Source: Candidatus Latescibacterota bacterium
GTDB taxonomy: Bacteria > Latescibacterota > UBA2968 > UBA8231
Length of the DNA stretch: 57,277 bases
Assembly (NCBI GenBank): GCA_016187725.1
Contig: JACPJE010000060.1
Span: 1 to 57,277, forward strand
Direction of reading: 5' to 3'
The position numbers and the translations under genes were made by a program. Every line of letters starts with the position of its first letter. Positions within the stretch are counted from its first letter, which is position 1. This document shows, in pieces, positions 7,448 to 20,894 of the stretch. A model generated the notes under the pieces. The model worked only from the letters and a program-made list of their open reading frames with translations. It was not told the DNA's origin and ran no database searches.

Positions 7448-7837
7448 ATGAATCTAGCCATCAGGCAGTATTTCGATGCGATTGAGACCTGCCTGATCGA
7501 AAGCCCGGTTATCGTCTCGTATCGAATTCTGAGCCAGGAGGTCACCCCTGTTGATGGCAAATTGAGGATCAAGGCTGAGACGAGTAATGGCGGGCAAGCA
7601 GAGTTTTTCGTCTACGTGGCCGAATCTGCGGGAGACATCCACACGCTCAAATACAGTTTTCACTGGCAGGATGCGCAGGGCCAGTTGATCAGACGCTGGG
7701 ACAATGCACCCCATTTTCCTGATCTGCTGAACACCCCCCACCATGTTCACGAGGCTGACGGGACCGTATCCGAGCTGGCACATATCCCGGAGTTCTCTTT
7801 GGTGATCGAAGAGATGGAGAGAACCACCCCGCTGTGA
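7448..7837 (+). CDS. TumE-family (DUF6516) putative toxin
   Basis: A 129-residue protein with the DUF6516/TumE core. A strand (VDGKLRIKAETSNGG) is followed by YSFHWQDAQGQLIRRWDNAPHFPDL and a PHHVH motif. Members of this family are annotated as toxins of type II-like pairs. The ATG at 7448 has no strong ribosome site but begins the conserved region. It ends 33 bases before the stop of the convergent kinase gene. The sequence looks intact. Confidence 0.75.
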   Translation: MNLAIRQYFDAIETCLIESPVIVSYRILSQEVTPVDGKLRIKAETSNGGQAEFFVYVAESAGDIHTLKYSFHWQDAQGQLIRRWDNAPHFPDLLNTPHHVHEADGTVSELAHIPEFSLVIEEMERTTPL

Positions 7838-7870
7838 AGCCGGGCCTGCTTCTGTCAGTTGCGGGTACCT

Positions 7871-11998
<4,128 letters not shown>

Positions 11999-12160
11999 GG
12001 GAGAGAAGGTTCCTGGAAGGTACTTCGGGCAGCAGCGGTCTTCAACCGGGATATCACCCTTCTGCAGACTCCGCCGTCCGTCTCCTACTCCTCCTGCTGT
12101 CTCCCGCCTGCTGTTGCAGGTACAGGCTTGGTCTGCCGCAATTATCCGCTGTCGAACTGC

Positions 12161-14326
12161 TCAGCGCAACAGCAGCAATTTCCGCGTCTCCACCTGCGGC
12201 CCTGCCTCCAGGCGGTAGAAATAGATCCCGCTGGCCAACTCCTCTCCGCGTTCATCTCTCCCGTCCCAACGGACGGTGTATGCCCCGGCCTCGCGTCTGC
12301 CTTTGACCATGGTCGCCACCTTCTGACCCGCAAGGTTGTAGACGGCCAGCTCGATCTCGGCACTCTGGGGCAGTGAAAACTGGACCACGGTGCCGCTGTT
12401 GAAGGGGTTGGGGTAGTTCTGCGCCAGGGAGAAGGATTGCGGCAAGGCATCGGTGCGCTCTTCCTCTACGGCGGTGGGTTGTGGGGCTGCCTGAGGCACC
12501 AGGCGGATATCGTCCAGGTAAAAGGTGCCTTTGAGATTGCCCTGAAAACTCAGCGATATAATCGGATCACCAATCTTGAGCGAGTCCAACGGAAGCTCTA
12601 CTGTCTGCCATTCCTTCCTTGCCAGCTCGATCCCCGCCCCCTCCAACTCGCTGTCGATCAGCATGTGCGTGTAGCTCTTTCCTGAGTCGCTACCCTTGAG
12701 GACTAGATTGAAGACAGGCCGGGTGCCTCCCGTGGCATCTCCAGGGTGGAAGGCGAAGTGCAGGGTGTACCCGAAGACCTCCAGGGATTCAGCGGAAAGG
12801 AGGCGGAGCGTGGAACTGTTGACCTTCACGGCGAGGGAGAAAGTGCCCTGGAAGACCGGGGTCGTGGCCTGCGGGTCGAGGGTAGTACTGCCAATGGTGG
12901 TCGTCTGCCATTCAGGGTCCAGGCTGTCAGTGAAGAGAGCCTGCTCTTCAACGGGCCAGACATCAAGGGCAGCGTTGTAGAAGAGATAGGGTTCCCCGCT
13001 GTCAGTGTGCAGGCGCACAGGCAGGCGGTAGCGCCCATTGTGGGGCGGGACGATGGTGGCGTCCAAGGTGTAGCGGCCCTGGCCGTCGTGGTGGAGGGGA
13101 ACCTCTTCCAGACCCAGGGGAGAGAGATCGAGGCTCACTTGCGGGAAGGCGCCGGTGGCCTCCAGCGGACCGACAAACTCGATCTGGAGGTTGGGGGTGA
13201 GGGGCTGTCCGGCCAGGGCACTGCCCAGGTCGGCAGTAGATTGGCGTACCCTGGGGAAGTAGCCATACAACGCCTGCGCGAAGAAGGGCAGTACGTAGGT
13301 CTCTACTCTGCTGGGGATACCACTGGTATGGGTCCCCTTGTATGTTTCGTAGGCATAGGGGGTGCCCAGGTTGGTGAGCGCCTGCGCAGTGGCCAGGTGT
13401 TCGGGTAAGATATCGGTCTCCTGGTCCCCGCAACCAAAGCGGATACCCCGCAACTGGCGCAGTTGCTCTTGGTAGGTGTGCATCATAACGGGAAGATCGA
13501 GGCTCGCCAGCCATTTCTGCCAGACCGGTTCGACCACTCTCAGTTCTTCGCCGACCAGCTCAAAGGGGAAATCGACGAAGAAGGGTGGTTTGTCGGGGTT
13601 CGGCGAGAAGGCGGCGGCAAGGGATACTTGTGCCTGGTAGAAATAATTCGGCAAGCCGCCGAATTGTTCCATCGTCTCAAGCCCCAGTATTCTGCGCCAC
13701 ATGGTAGCATCTACGGGTCCATGGGGAGCTATGCCGCCGCTCAATGAGTACACCGCTCCGTACACCTCCGGATAGCGCGTGGCCAGTATCCATGCTCCAC
13801 TGCCTCCCATGGAATAGCCGGCGATCCCACGGTGGGCAGTCTGGGGCAGGGTGCGATAAGTCGAGTCGACATAGCGCACCAGTTCCTGGGTGAGGAAGTC
13901 CTCCCAGTTGCCGGTCACTGGGGAATTGACGTACCAACTGCCGAGATACCTGTTGTGACCGTCGGGCATGACGAGGATCAGTTCGCGGTCGGGGTGTTCG
14001 GTCATAAAGCGGTTGAGCACCGACGAGATGTTGAACAGACCGCCAGAAAGGCCACCACCTAGCCACCAAACGCTTTCCATGAGGTAGCCGTGGAGGAGAT
14101 AGACTACTGGATAGTATTTCTCCGGCAAGCTGTCGTAGCTGGGCGGCAGGTAGACCCACACACTGTTTTCTGGCGAATCGCCCAGCAGATTGCCCTCCAG
14201 TGCTGCGCTGTGGATCTTTTCTTTGATTAGCTGGCCCTCGGCTGCCAGGAGACAGGTGGCCAGGAGCAATACGGTCAAGAGCGAAGCGAACAACCGCGAT
14301 CTGCGCAATGCGATCTCAGCGCTCAT
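12161..14326 (-). CDS. Secreted esterase with FlgD-like C-terminal sorting domain
   Basis: A 721-residue exported hydrolase. The signal peptide is residues 1-32 (hydrophobic core SLLTVLLLATCLLA). The esterase (PF00756-type) alpha/beta-hydrolase domain follows, with the nucleophile Ser near residue 171 in GYSMGGSGAW and a late His in YKGTHTSGIPSR. A middle beta region resembles a carbohydrate-binding domain. The C-terminal 75 residues are FlgD-like (YNLAGQKV...WDGRDERGEELASGIYFYRL), a type IX secretion style tail. The frame reaches 14491, but ATG 14326 has a perfect GAGGAGGT site. A sigma54-type promoter lies 59 bases upstream. It ends 162 bases before the kinase start on the same strand, which suggests a functional link. 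The substrate is likely an ester on a polysaccharide. Confidence 0.9.
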   Translation of the reverse strand: MSAEIALRRSRLFASLLTVLLLATCLLAAEGQLIKEKIHSAALEGNLLGDSPENSVWVYLPPSYDSLPEKYYPVVYLLHGYLMESVWWLGGGLSGGLFNISSVLNRFMTEHPDRELILVMPDGHNRYLGSWYVNSPVTGNWEDFLTQELVRYVDSTYRTLPQTAHRGIAGYSMGGSGAWILATRYPEVYGAVYSLSGGIAPHGPVDATMWRRILGLETMEQFGGLPNYFYQAQVSLAAAFSPNPDKPPFFVDFPFELVGEELRVVEPVWQKWLASLDLPVMMHTYQEQLRQLRGIRFGCGDQETDILPEHLATAQALTNLGTPYAYETYKGTHTSGIPSRVETYVLPFFAQALYGYFPRVRQSTADLGSALAGQPLTPNLQIEFVGPLEATGAFPQVSLDLSPLGLEEVPLHHDGQGRYTLDATIVPPHNGRYRLPVRLHTDSGEPYLFYNAALDVWPVEEQALFTDSLDPEWQTTTIGSTTLDPQATTPVFQGTFSLAVKVNSSTLRLLSAESLEVFGYTLHFAFHPGDATGGTRPVFNLVLKGSDSGKSYTHMLIDSELEGAGIELARKEWQTVELPLDSLKIGDPIISLSFQGNLKGTFYLDDIRLVPQAAPQPTAVEEERTDALPQSFSLAQNYPNPFNSGTVVQFSLPQSAEIELAVYNLAGQKVATMVKGRREAGAYTVRWDGRDERGEELASGIYFYRLEAGPQVETRKLLLLR

Positions 14327-14384
14327 AGCGACCTCCTCGGTGAATAGGGAAACTTGCCGCGTGAAAGAAACCAGCAAAGAGAAA

Positions 14385-14400
14385 TGCGAAGGGCGTGCCA
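14385..14400 (-). promoter_or_regulatory. Sigma54-type -24/-12 promoter of the esterase
   Basis: The minus strand reads TGGCACGCCCTTCGCA: a perfect TGGCACG -24 box and a -12 box with one mismatch, with GG-N10-GC spacing. A transcript starting about 12 bases later would have a leader of roughly 45 bases, ending in the GAGGAGGT ribosome site of the esterase. Confidence 0.7.
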
Positions 14401-14639
14401 GGTAAGGGAAAGAGTGGTGGGATCGCTGAAACTGAAGGGAGGGGAGAGGCGCTGCTAAAGCCGTAATCCAGGCTTGGTCGTTGAAGTCCAAGGGGCGTTA
14501 AGGTTTGAAAACGCAGAGAATTACGAGATCAGCCCGCAGGTGGTGCGGGCAAGAGGTTGGATCGAAGGTTGGGTGATTGCTACAGGCGTAGAAAAGGGTT
14601 TGACAGGGTGGAAGGCAGCTCAGATGCGTGATAGTCGGT

Positions 14640-14707
14640 TGTACCTCTGTCCGTACAGATCGCTAGGTTATGGGTACAGCTATTGCTAGGTCACAAGTAC
14701 ACTCACT
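14640..14707 (-). promoter_or_regulatory. 23-bp iterons, putative enhancer sites, copy B
   Basis: Direct repeats start at 14662 and 14685 (GCTAGGTTATGGGTACAG and GCTAGGTCACAAGTACAC). A GTAC-N8-GTAC block just before them begins near 14641. The distance from the first unit to the promoter edge (262 bases) is the same as in copy A. Confidence 0.55.
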
Positions 14708-14790
14708 TATAGCCGATCTGATCGAGCAGGTGAAGAAGAGTGGTCGTCTCCTGCTTCCCATTCAGGCCACACTCCCACTGGGACGCAACC
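14703..14790 (-). pseudogene. Decayed 3' end of a hybrid histidine kinase, copy B
   Basis: The minus strand encodes NGKQETTTLLHLLDQIGYK and a stop, clearly related to the intact kinase ending ([19 protein letters not shown]). The upstream part of the kinase is gone. Confidence 0.6.
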
Positions 14791-14961
14791 CCCTGTGAAC
14801 GTGTTGAAAAAGACACAGGCTGAGTGTTTTGCCCCACTACCGCCCATTCCATACCCCCCGTCCTCCCCCAGAAGATCGACCTGGCATGCATCTTGCCTTC
14901 TGTCTCGCTTGGCAGAGAATCCTCTCAGCTCTATATTCCTTGTAACCAGAGGCGATGTGCT

Positions 14962-15267
14962 ATGACCGAAGCTTCCACTCCCCACTCCTCCCCGCCCCCC
15001 GAACAACTCCCCTGGGGTATCGCCTACCTGCGCGAGGACATTCAGGATTTGCGCCAGGATCTGCGCGAGAACATCCAGGGAGTCCGCCAGGAGATCCAGG
15101 GAGTCCGCCAGGAGATCCAGGAGGTTCGCCAGGAGGTGCGCATCCTCCGCGACCGCGTCGACGACCGGTATGAACTCCTGCTCAAGCGGATCGACTCGCG
15201 TTTTGCCTGGACTCTCACCACGGTGATCGCCGTGGCAGGAGTCATCGTGGCGGCGATCAAGCTCTGA
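14962..15267 (+). CDS. Small coiled-coil protein with C-terminal membrane anchor
   Basis: A 101-residue protein. A proline/serine-rich start is followed by a long amphipathic helix of repeated RQEIQGV-type heptads (about residues 27-65). A single membrane span closes it (TTVIAVAGVIVAAIKL). This resembles DUF1640-like or tail-anchored coiled-coil proteins found beside accessory genes. The frame opens earlier at 14824, but ATG 14962 has an AGAGGCG site and begins the recognisable protein. The DNA coding the helix contains two direct copies of ggagtccgccaggagatcca. The function is unknown. Confidence 0.65.
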   Translation: MTEASTPHSSPPPEQLPWGIAYLREDIQDLRQDLRENIQGVRQEIQGVRQEIQEVRQEVRILRDRVDDRYELLLKRIDSRFAWTLTTVIAVAGVIVAAIKL

Positions 15268-15341
15268 TCACCGCATCGACATATCCCGACACTGCGTAGC
15301 CCCCTGGCCAGGGTCGCGACCTGCTGCCCGGCGTGTTTCGT

Positions 15342-16412
15342 TCAGCGCCCCAGCGTCAGCGCCGGCAGACCGCACCACTCGCGGTAGGCGTGGACCACGG
15401 CCAGGTAGTTGGGCAGGGGCACGCTGGCGGTGATGGCGTTGCTGGCGCACAGGACGTGGCCGCCCTTCCCTCGGCCGGCCTCCAAGCAGTCGAGGGTGTC
15501 CTGGCGGATGCTCTCGGGAGTGCCGAAGCTGAGGGCATTGCCGCAGTCGAGATTGCCGAAGAGGCATACCTTTCCCCCGTATGCGGCCTTCAGGCGCCGC
15601 AGGTCCATGCCCGCATAGCGGTCGATCTCCAGATAACCGTCCACCTCACAGCCGCAGAGGAAGTCCTCGATCACCGGCCACAGATCCCCGTCGCTGGCGT
15701 TGACGGCAAAGGCCCCTGCGGCGTGCAACCGGCGCGAGAGGGCGCGCACCTGGGGCACGATGAAGTGCCGGTAGGCCGCCGGAGAGATCAGCGGCCGGGT
15801 GCCGGAGAAATCTCCGCCTACCCCCACCAGCTCGATGCCCATGGTCAGGTACCTCTCGATGCGGTCCAGTGAGCGGCGGGTAGCCAGGGCAAAATGCTCG
15901 GCGGCCACCTCGGGGGCCAGCAGCATGGTCTGCATCAGGTCAATGTCGGTCCACACCCCGTGCGCGTAGGCCGGGGCCAGGATGGGCAGGTCCACGTCCC
16001 GCTCTGCCATCAGCTCGCTTAGCCGCAGGTACACCACCAGAGTCTCATCAGTGGGCGGGGGCTGCTGGGCGGCCTGGGCATTGCGCATGCGCAGGCGCTC
16101 CACTGGATCCTCGGGCAGGGGTTCCTGGGGAGCGGGAGCAGTGGGTGCTGCCGGAGGCGGTGGATTGGGGGTTGCGTACAGCAGGTCATGGCCCAGGAAC
16201 AGGGCCAGGTCCAGGCGGTCGGTCGCGTTGCGGTTCACCGCCTCCTCCCAGCCCATCTCCGCCACCAGCGCGGGCCAATGGGCTGGGTCAGCGGTGTAGC
16301 GCCGGCCCAGCAGGGCATCGGCCACTGGCGAGAGCAGCACGTACTCGAAGAAGGGGGTGCGGTCCGGCTCCCGGTGTTCGAGGGCGGCCCGCACCCGCTG
16401 CCGGGCGTTCAT
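15342..16412 (-). CDS. UroD-like protein
   Basis: A 356-residue UroD-superfamily protein. It starts MNARQRVRAALEHREPDRTP, the usual opening of this group. It ends with the barrel strands LFGNLDCGNALSFGTPESIRQ and a GGHVLCASNAITASVPLPN loop. Members without the full porphyrin-binding set usually serve methyl transfer to or from corrinoid proteins. No corrinoid-binding protein is encoded nearby. It lies 63 bases downstream of the GH127-like gene on the same strand, so it is probably the last gene of the minus-strand operon that begins near 22.0 kb. Confidence 0.85.
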   Translation of the reverse strand: MNARQRVRAALEHREPDRTPFFEYVLLSPVADALLGRRYTADPAHWPALVAEMGWEEAVNRNATDRLDLALFLGHDLLYATPNPPPPAAPTAPAPQEPLPEDPVERLRMRNAQAAQQPPPTDETLVVYLRLSELMAERDVDLPILAPAYAHGVWTDIDLMQTMLLAPEVAAEHFALATRRSLDRIERYLTMGIELVGVGGDFSGTRPLISPAAYRHFIVPQVRALSRRLHAAGAFAVNASDGDLWPVIEDFLCGCEVDGYLEIDRYAGMDLRRLKAAYGGKVCLFGNLDCGNALSFGTPESIRQDTLDCLEAGRGKGGHVLCASNAITASVPLPNYLAVVHAYREWCGLPALTLGR

Positions 16413-16475
16413 CTCAGAAGTTCTTCCCCTGACGCCGCCTTGCGGGCCTGCGCACTTTGTTGCTCAGTCATCAGA

Positions 16476-18365
16476 TCACCAATTGCACACCCGGTGTTCC
16501 GGGGCAAAGCGCTCGACCTGGCGCAGCGGGGCCGTCGGTTGGCGCAGGTGGGTGCGCTGGTACAGGGGGTAGCTGGTGGGGGCCAGGTCGCGCGGGGCGA
16601 TGTCCACCAGGATGCTGCCCCTGAAGGTGCAGGTGTACTGCTGCTCAACGGCGGTCTGCGCGTTGACCGTGTAGGTGGTGGTGGTTTCGGCCAGGGCGAA
16701 GACCAGGCTGACCAGGGCGCCGGGTGGCAGGTCGCGGAAATCCAGGTAACGCCCGATCCACCCGGGCTGCCAGGGCGTCCCGTTCACCTCGGTGCGCAGG
16801 GTGCGGCGATCCACCCAGGAAGGCAGGCGCAGGGCCAGGTGGCGCGCCGCCTTGTTGCGGATCACCACCTTTCCCTCGTAGGGCAGGTAGCTGTCCACGT
16901 CCACCAGTTGGCCGGCCCGGTTGAGGAGGAGGTTCACAGTGGCCTGGTCGCGCTGCTCGCGCAGGGCCCCCTCCCAGGCGTAGTACAGGCCCTGGGTGGC
17001 ATTGCCGGTGCAGCAGTGCATGACCCAGGGGGTGGGCACGCTGGTGGGCAGGGCAGTGCCGGCAAAGGTGCCCAGGCTGCGGGGGATGATCTCGTCGAAA
17101 CACAGCTTGCCCGGCTGCGGCTCCCGGGCAGCGGGGTCTTCTCCCCCGGCGAACTGGGCCGCCACCTTTTCGAGCAGTGCGGCGCTGGTGAGCTGCTGCT
17201 CGGCCAGTTGGTTGCGGACCACTGCGTCCACGTCGTCCCAGTAGTCGCCCAGGCCGGCGTCGGAGAGCCGTACCCCCAGGCCGACCAGATCGCCCAGGGC
17301 GCAACCCTCCATGTGGTTCAGCGCGCCGGGGTAGCAGTTGATCCAGCCCATGCGGGCGATGCCCTGGCCGAGACTGAACTCGTAGGCCCGGCGGACGAAT
17401 TCGAGGATGCGCAGGTCAGCGACGGCCCGGCCATAGGCCAAGAGCCCGCGCAGGGCGATGGCCCGGGCGTGGAAGTGCGAGTGCCAGTGCCCCAGTTGGG
17501 CCCCGGCAGTGAAGGGAGGGTCAGGACGACTGGGGGCGATATGGCCGGGCAGGCTCCGGCGCTCGCCCTCCGGGTCGGGCACCCCGCCCCAGAAACGCGG
17601 CAGCAGGCAGTACTTGGCCAGCCGGGCGGCCAGGTCCAGGGCCACCGGGCTGTTGCTCTGCTCGTACCAGTGGGCGGCCCCGTAGAGCTGGTGGCCGTGC
17701 ATGCAGACCACCGAGCCCTCCCCGCCCTCGGTCTCACCCCGAGCTTCGTCGGTGTTGAGCCAGCCAGAGCGGGGATAGGCGCAGGGCTCGCCCCAGCCGC
17801 CGTGTTCGGGGTAGTAGCCGTAGTTGTCCTTGCAGACGAGGATGCGGCGCAGGCCGCCGCACAACTCGTCGAGCAGGCAATCGCACTCCGATCCGCCGCC
17901 CAGCTCGCGCCACACCAGCAGGGCCCGCAAGAGCCGGCCGGCTCCGGGCAGGGTGCAGAAATCCTCGTCCCGGCCCTCGCCGTAGTGGGCGGGCGCGTAG
18001 GAGTTGCGCCAGGGCCGTCGCGGGTCCACCCGATCCCAGTACAGGCCCTCGTCCACCCGGCTGAGGATGGACTGGCGGAAGCGGTGCTCCAGTTCGGCGT
18101 ACTGGTCGCTGCCGGACATGAGCCGCATCAGCGGGAAGGACTCGGCGAACTTGGGGTCGCACAGGGTCTCGGCCGAGGCCCAGTGGGAGAAGTGCGGGCG
18201 GGGGCTGCAGAAGCGGATCAGCCCGTACATGGTCATCAGCCGAGGGTCGATGTTGCCGCCCAGCCCGTTGAGGGCCAGGCGGGCCCGCTCGGCCAGGTCG
18301 AGGGTGTCCGGGACGGTGGCCGCATAGCGGGCGCCGGCCAAGGTGGGGGTGATGGTGTCGTCCAT
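16476..18365 (-). CDS. GH127-like glycoside hydrolase (beta-L-arabinofuranosidase fold)
   Basis: A 629-residue (alpha/alpha)6-barrel protein. A MEGCA motif near residue 353 and an HCCTGN motif near 450 correspond to the Glu, Cys and Cys-Cys residues that bind zinc and act as nucleophile in GH127. The segment between them (NHMEGCALGDLVGLGVRLSD...YWDDVDAVVRNQLAEQQ) matches the helix pair around the family's ETCA site. The C-terminal beta-sandwich carries YLPYEGKVVI and ALRLPSWV. There is no signal peptide, so it acts inside the cell. It lies 16 bases downstream of a UroD-like gene in the same direction. The substrate is probably a furanose or uronic acid derivative; the exact sugar is unknown. 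Confidence 0.75.
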   Translation of the reverse strand: MDDTITPTLAGARYAATVPDTLDLAERARLALNGLGGNIDPRLMTMYGLIRFCSPRPHFSHWASAETLCDPKFAESFPLMRLMSGSDQYAELEHRFRQSILSRVDEGLYWDRVDPRRPWRNSYAPAHYGEGRDEDFCTLPGAGRLLRALLVWRELGGGSECDCLLDELCGGLRRILVCKDNYGYYPEHGGWGEPCAYPRSGWLNTDEARGETEGGEGSVVCMHGHQLYGAAHWYEQSNSPVALDLAARLAKYCLLPRFWGGVPDPEGERRSLPGHIAPSRPDPPFTAGAQLGHWHSHFHARAIALRGLLAYGRAVADLRILEFVRRAYEFSLGQGIARMGWINCYPGALNHMEGCALGDLVGLGVRLSDAGLGDYWDDVDAVVRNQLAEQQLTSAALLEKVAAQFAGGEDPAAREPQPGKLCFDEIIPRSLGTFAGTALPTSVPTPWVMHCCTGNATQGLYYAWEGALREQRDQATVNLLLNRAGQLVDVDSYLPYEGKVVIRNKAARHLALRLPSWVDRRTLRTEVNGTPWQPGWIGRYLDFRDLPPGALVSLVFALAETTTTYTVNAQTAVEQQYTCTFRGSILVDIAPRDLAPTSYPLYQRTHLRQPTAPLRQVERFAPEHRVCNW

Positions 18366-18381
18366 AGGATGTCGTTGCCTT

Positions 18382-19446
18382 TCAGCGCTGGCTCAATTCC
18401 CGGTACACCTCGTCGTAGTAAAGGCAGTGCTCCACCGGGGTATTGGGCGGGATATGGTTGCCCACGGCCAGGAAGAAGCCGGGACAGTTCTTGCCGATGG
18501 CCATGCAGCGCTCCACCTCGGCACGGATGGCGGACTTGGGACCGGAGAGCAGGATGCGGGTATCGGCATTGCCGATGAAGGCGTGGGTCTTGCCGTAGCG
18601 GCGGGCCACGTACTCCATGTCGGTGGTGGGTTCCATGACAAAGCCCTTCACTCCGCAGGCGACGAGGTCGTCGATGAACTCGGTGTAGGTGCCATCCGCG
18701 GTGAAGAGGATCTTCTTGCCGCTGTCGATGAGGGGGGCCAGATGTTTTTTATAATTGGGGAAGACGTAGGTCCGGTACCAATCGGGATGGATGAAGGGGC
18801 CCTGGGTCCAGACATTGTCGTCGTGGACCATGACCACCGGCACCCGCGCCTCGCCCAGGGCGTCGAAGTAATGCTGGATCCAATCTCCGTACCGGCGGGC
18901 CAACTCGCCGAAGCGGACGTGGTCCGTGCCGGCGGCCAAGAGCAGCAGGTCCCAGCCGAAGAGTTCGATGAACCCGGAGATGCAGGTGACGTACACGCCG
19001 GTCATGTTCACCCCGCCGGGGCTGCGGCGGCAGTTGTTCTGGTAGTGCTCCTCGAAGCGCCTGACCAGTTCCCGGTGGTCAGGCTGGCCCAGCGCCGCCT
19101 CGGGGTCGAAGCGCAGCACCTCCTCGGGGTCGGCGAAGGGCGAGTGGATGTCGGTGTTCCAGTCCACCCCGCCGGCGGCGTACACCGCGTGGCCCATGCT
19201 GGTGTGCCAGGCCCCGAATTCCCCGCCCCCGATCAGGGTGGACCAGAACAGATCCAGGTTCCACCCCTGTGGCCCCACAAAGGCATCCCGGGCCTGCCGC
19301 TTCACCTGGTCAGGGCTATCCACGCTCACCGGGATGCCCGTGACGGCCCGCAGCACCTCCCAGTGGCCTTCGATCGAATATTCGGTGTGCGGCACCCGCG
19401 GGGGCATCTCTAGGTGCAGCGCTGCCCAGCCCTCAGCCCAACTCAT
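18382..19446 (-). CDS. UroD-like protein
   Basis: A 354-residue UroD-superfamily protein. Late barrel motifs include KGFVMEPTTDMEYVARRYG, FIGNADTRILLSGPKSAI and FFLAVGNHIPPNTPVEHCLYY. The ATG at 19446 overlaps the end of the PLP decarboxylase gene by 14 bases and has an AGGAGG site inside that gene. The two are therefore very likely translationally coupled. It is diverged from the other UroD-like proteins here and is not a recent duplicate. Confidence 0.85.
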   Translation of the reverse strand: MSWAEGWAALHLEMPPRVPHTEYSIEGHWEVLRAVTGIPVSVDSPDQVKRQARDAFVGPQGWNLDLFWSTLIGGGEFGAWHTSMGHAVYAAGGVDWNTDIHSPFADPEEVLRFDPEAALGQPDHRELVRRFEEHYQNNCRRSPGGVNMTGVYVTCISGFIELFGWDLLLLAAGTDHVRFGELARRYGDWIQHYFDALGEARVPVVMVHDDNVWTQGPFIHPDWYRTYVFPNYKKHLAPLIDSGKKILFTADGTYTEFIDDLVACGVKGFVMEPTTDMEYVARRYGKTHAFIGNADTRILLSGPKSAIRAEVERCMAIGKNCPGFFLAVGNHIPPNTPVEHCLYYDEVYRELSQR

Positions 19447-20884
19447 GGTCCAGTCCCTCCTGCAGGAGTTCCCAGGCCCGGGCCACGTGGCGCTCCTGGG
19501 TGCGGATATGGCCCACGGCCAGCCTCAGGGCGTAGCGGCCCTGCACCAGGGTGTGGGAGAGAAAAACCTCGCCGCGGGCGTTGATCCGCCCCAGCAGGCG
19601 TTCGTTGAGGTTGTCCAACTCCTCCTCCCCGGCGTCGGGGGGGTGGGCGCGGAAGCAGACGAAGCAGACGGTGCTGAAAGGCACCGGGGCCAGGCGCTCG
19701 AAGTGGGGCGATTGGTCCACCCAGCCGGCAAAGAGTTGCCCCAGGCGCAGGTGCTCGCGCAGCCGGGCGGCCAGGCCTTCCTGCCCGAAGTGGCGGATCA
19801 CCATCCACAGCTTGAGGGCGCGGAAGCGCCGGCCCAGCTGTACCCCCCAGTCCATGTAGTTGGTGACCTCGGCCTCGGGGCTCTGTAGATACTCGGGCAC
19901 CAGGCTGAAGGTCTGCCGCAGCAGGTGGGGGTCCTTCACGTACAGGGCGCTGCAGTCGATGGGGGTGAAGAGCCATTTGTGGGGATTGACCACCAGGGAG
20001 TCGGCCAGTTCGCAGCCGGCCAGCACCTGGCGGCGCTCCGGCACCAGGGCGGCCATGCCCCCGTACGCCCCGTCCACATGCAGCCACAACCCCTCCTGTC
20101 TGCACAGTGCGGCGATGGCCGGCACTGGGTCGATGCTGGTGGTGGAGGTGGTGCCCACCGTGGCCACCACACAGCAGGGCCGCCACCCTTTGGTGCGGTC
20201 CTCGGCTATGGCGCGGGCCAGGGCCTGCGGGTCCATGCGGAACTCAGCGTCCACGGCGATCTTGCGCACCCCGTCCTGGCCGAAGCCAGTGGCGATGGCC
20301 GCCTTCTCGACCGAGGAGTGGGCCTGCTCCGAGGCGTAGACCCGCAGGGGCGGCAGGCCGCTCAGGCCGTGTTGGCGGGCGTGCAGCCCGAGGTGTTCGC
20401 GGGCGGCGACCAGCACGGTCAGGATACCGGTGGAGGCGGTGTCCATGATGACCCCGCTGAAGCTGGCCGGCAAGCCCAGGAGTTGCCGCAGCCAGTCGAG
20501 GGTCACCTCCTCCAGTTCGGTGGCCGAAGGCGAGGTGCGCCACAACATGCCGTTGACGTTGAGGGCAGCGCAGAGCAATTCGCCCAGGATGCCCGGCCCT
20601 GAGCCGCTGATAGCGAAGTACCCGAAGAAGCCGGGATGGTTCCAGTGGGTAATGCCGGGCAGGAGCAGTTGCTCGAAGTCGGCCAGGATGGTGGCCATGG
20701 GCTCGGGCTGCGCGGGCGGGGCGAGGGGGAGTTGGGACTTGATCTGGCCGGGCGAGACCTGCGAGAGCACCGGATAGCGCTCGGGGTGGGCCAGGTACTC
20801 GGCGATCCAGTCGATGAGCTGGTGCCCCTGGCGGCGGAATTCCTCCGGGTCCATGTCGCTCAGGGGGGAACTGCCCTCTTCCAT
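19433..20884 (-). CDS. PLP-dependent (aromatic-L-amino-acid type) decarboxylase
   Basis: A 483-residue group II pyridoxal-phosphate decarboxylase. The cofactor lysine is in SLVVNPHKWLFTP. The upstream acidic/His segment is LHVDGAYGGMAAL, and the early HPGFFGYFAISGS region is typical of aromatic amino-acid or tyrosine/DOPA decarboxylases. The length matches the family. The frame starts at 20905, but ATG 20884 has GAGAGGAG at the right distance. It follows the UroD-like gene by ten bases and overlaps the next one. It removes the carboxyl group from an amino acid, probably aromatic. Why it sits between UroD-like genes is unclear. Confidence 0.9.
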   Translation of the reverse strand: MEEGSSPLSDMDPEEFRRQGHQLIDWIAEYLAHPERYPVLSQVSPGQIKSQLPLAPPAQPEPMATILADFEQLLLPGITHWNHPGFFGYFAISGSGPGILGELLCAALNVNGMLWRTSPSATELEEVTLDWLRQLLGLPASFSGVIMDTASTGILTVLVAAREHLGLHARQHGLSGLPPLRVYASEQAHSSVEKAAIATGFGQDGVRKIAVDAEFRMDPQALARAIAEDRTKGWRPCCVVATVGTTSTTSIDPVPAIAALCRQEGLWLHVDGAYGGMAALVPERRQVLAGCELADSLVVNPHKWLFTPIDCSALYVKDPHLLRQTFSLVPEYLQSPEAEVTNYMDWGVQLGRRFRALKLWMVIRHFGQEGLAARLREHLRLGQLFAGWVDQSPHFERLAPVPFSTVCFVCFRAHPPDAGEEELDNLNERLLGRINARGEVFLSHTLVQGRYALRLAVGHIRTQERHVARAWELLQEGLDHELG

Positions 20885-20894
20885 AGGGCTCCTC

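Larger units (their letters stand above)
14370..14790 (-). repeat. Kinase-tail/sigma54 promoter repeat module, copy B
   Basis: About 420 bp matching copy A at 4335-4745 in the same orientation. It fills most of the 635-bp gap between the esterase and the small coiled-coil gene. On the minus strand it runs kinase tail, stop, iterons, about 240 bp of moderately conserved DNA, then the sigma54-type site in front of the esterase. Confidence 0.75.

Noticed and set aside
15061..15125. Short DNA repeats as a CRISPR or regulatory array
   Set aside because: They lie inside a coiled-coil coding region and reflect repeated RQEIQGV codons.
16188..18578. 796-codon plus-strand frame antisense to the GH127-like gene
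   Set aside because: Low-complexity, Gly/Val/Gln-rich shadow of the real minus-strand gene.
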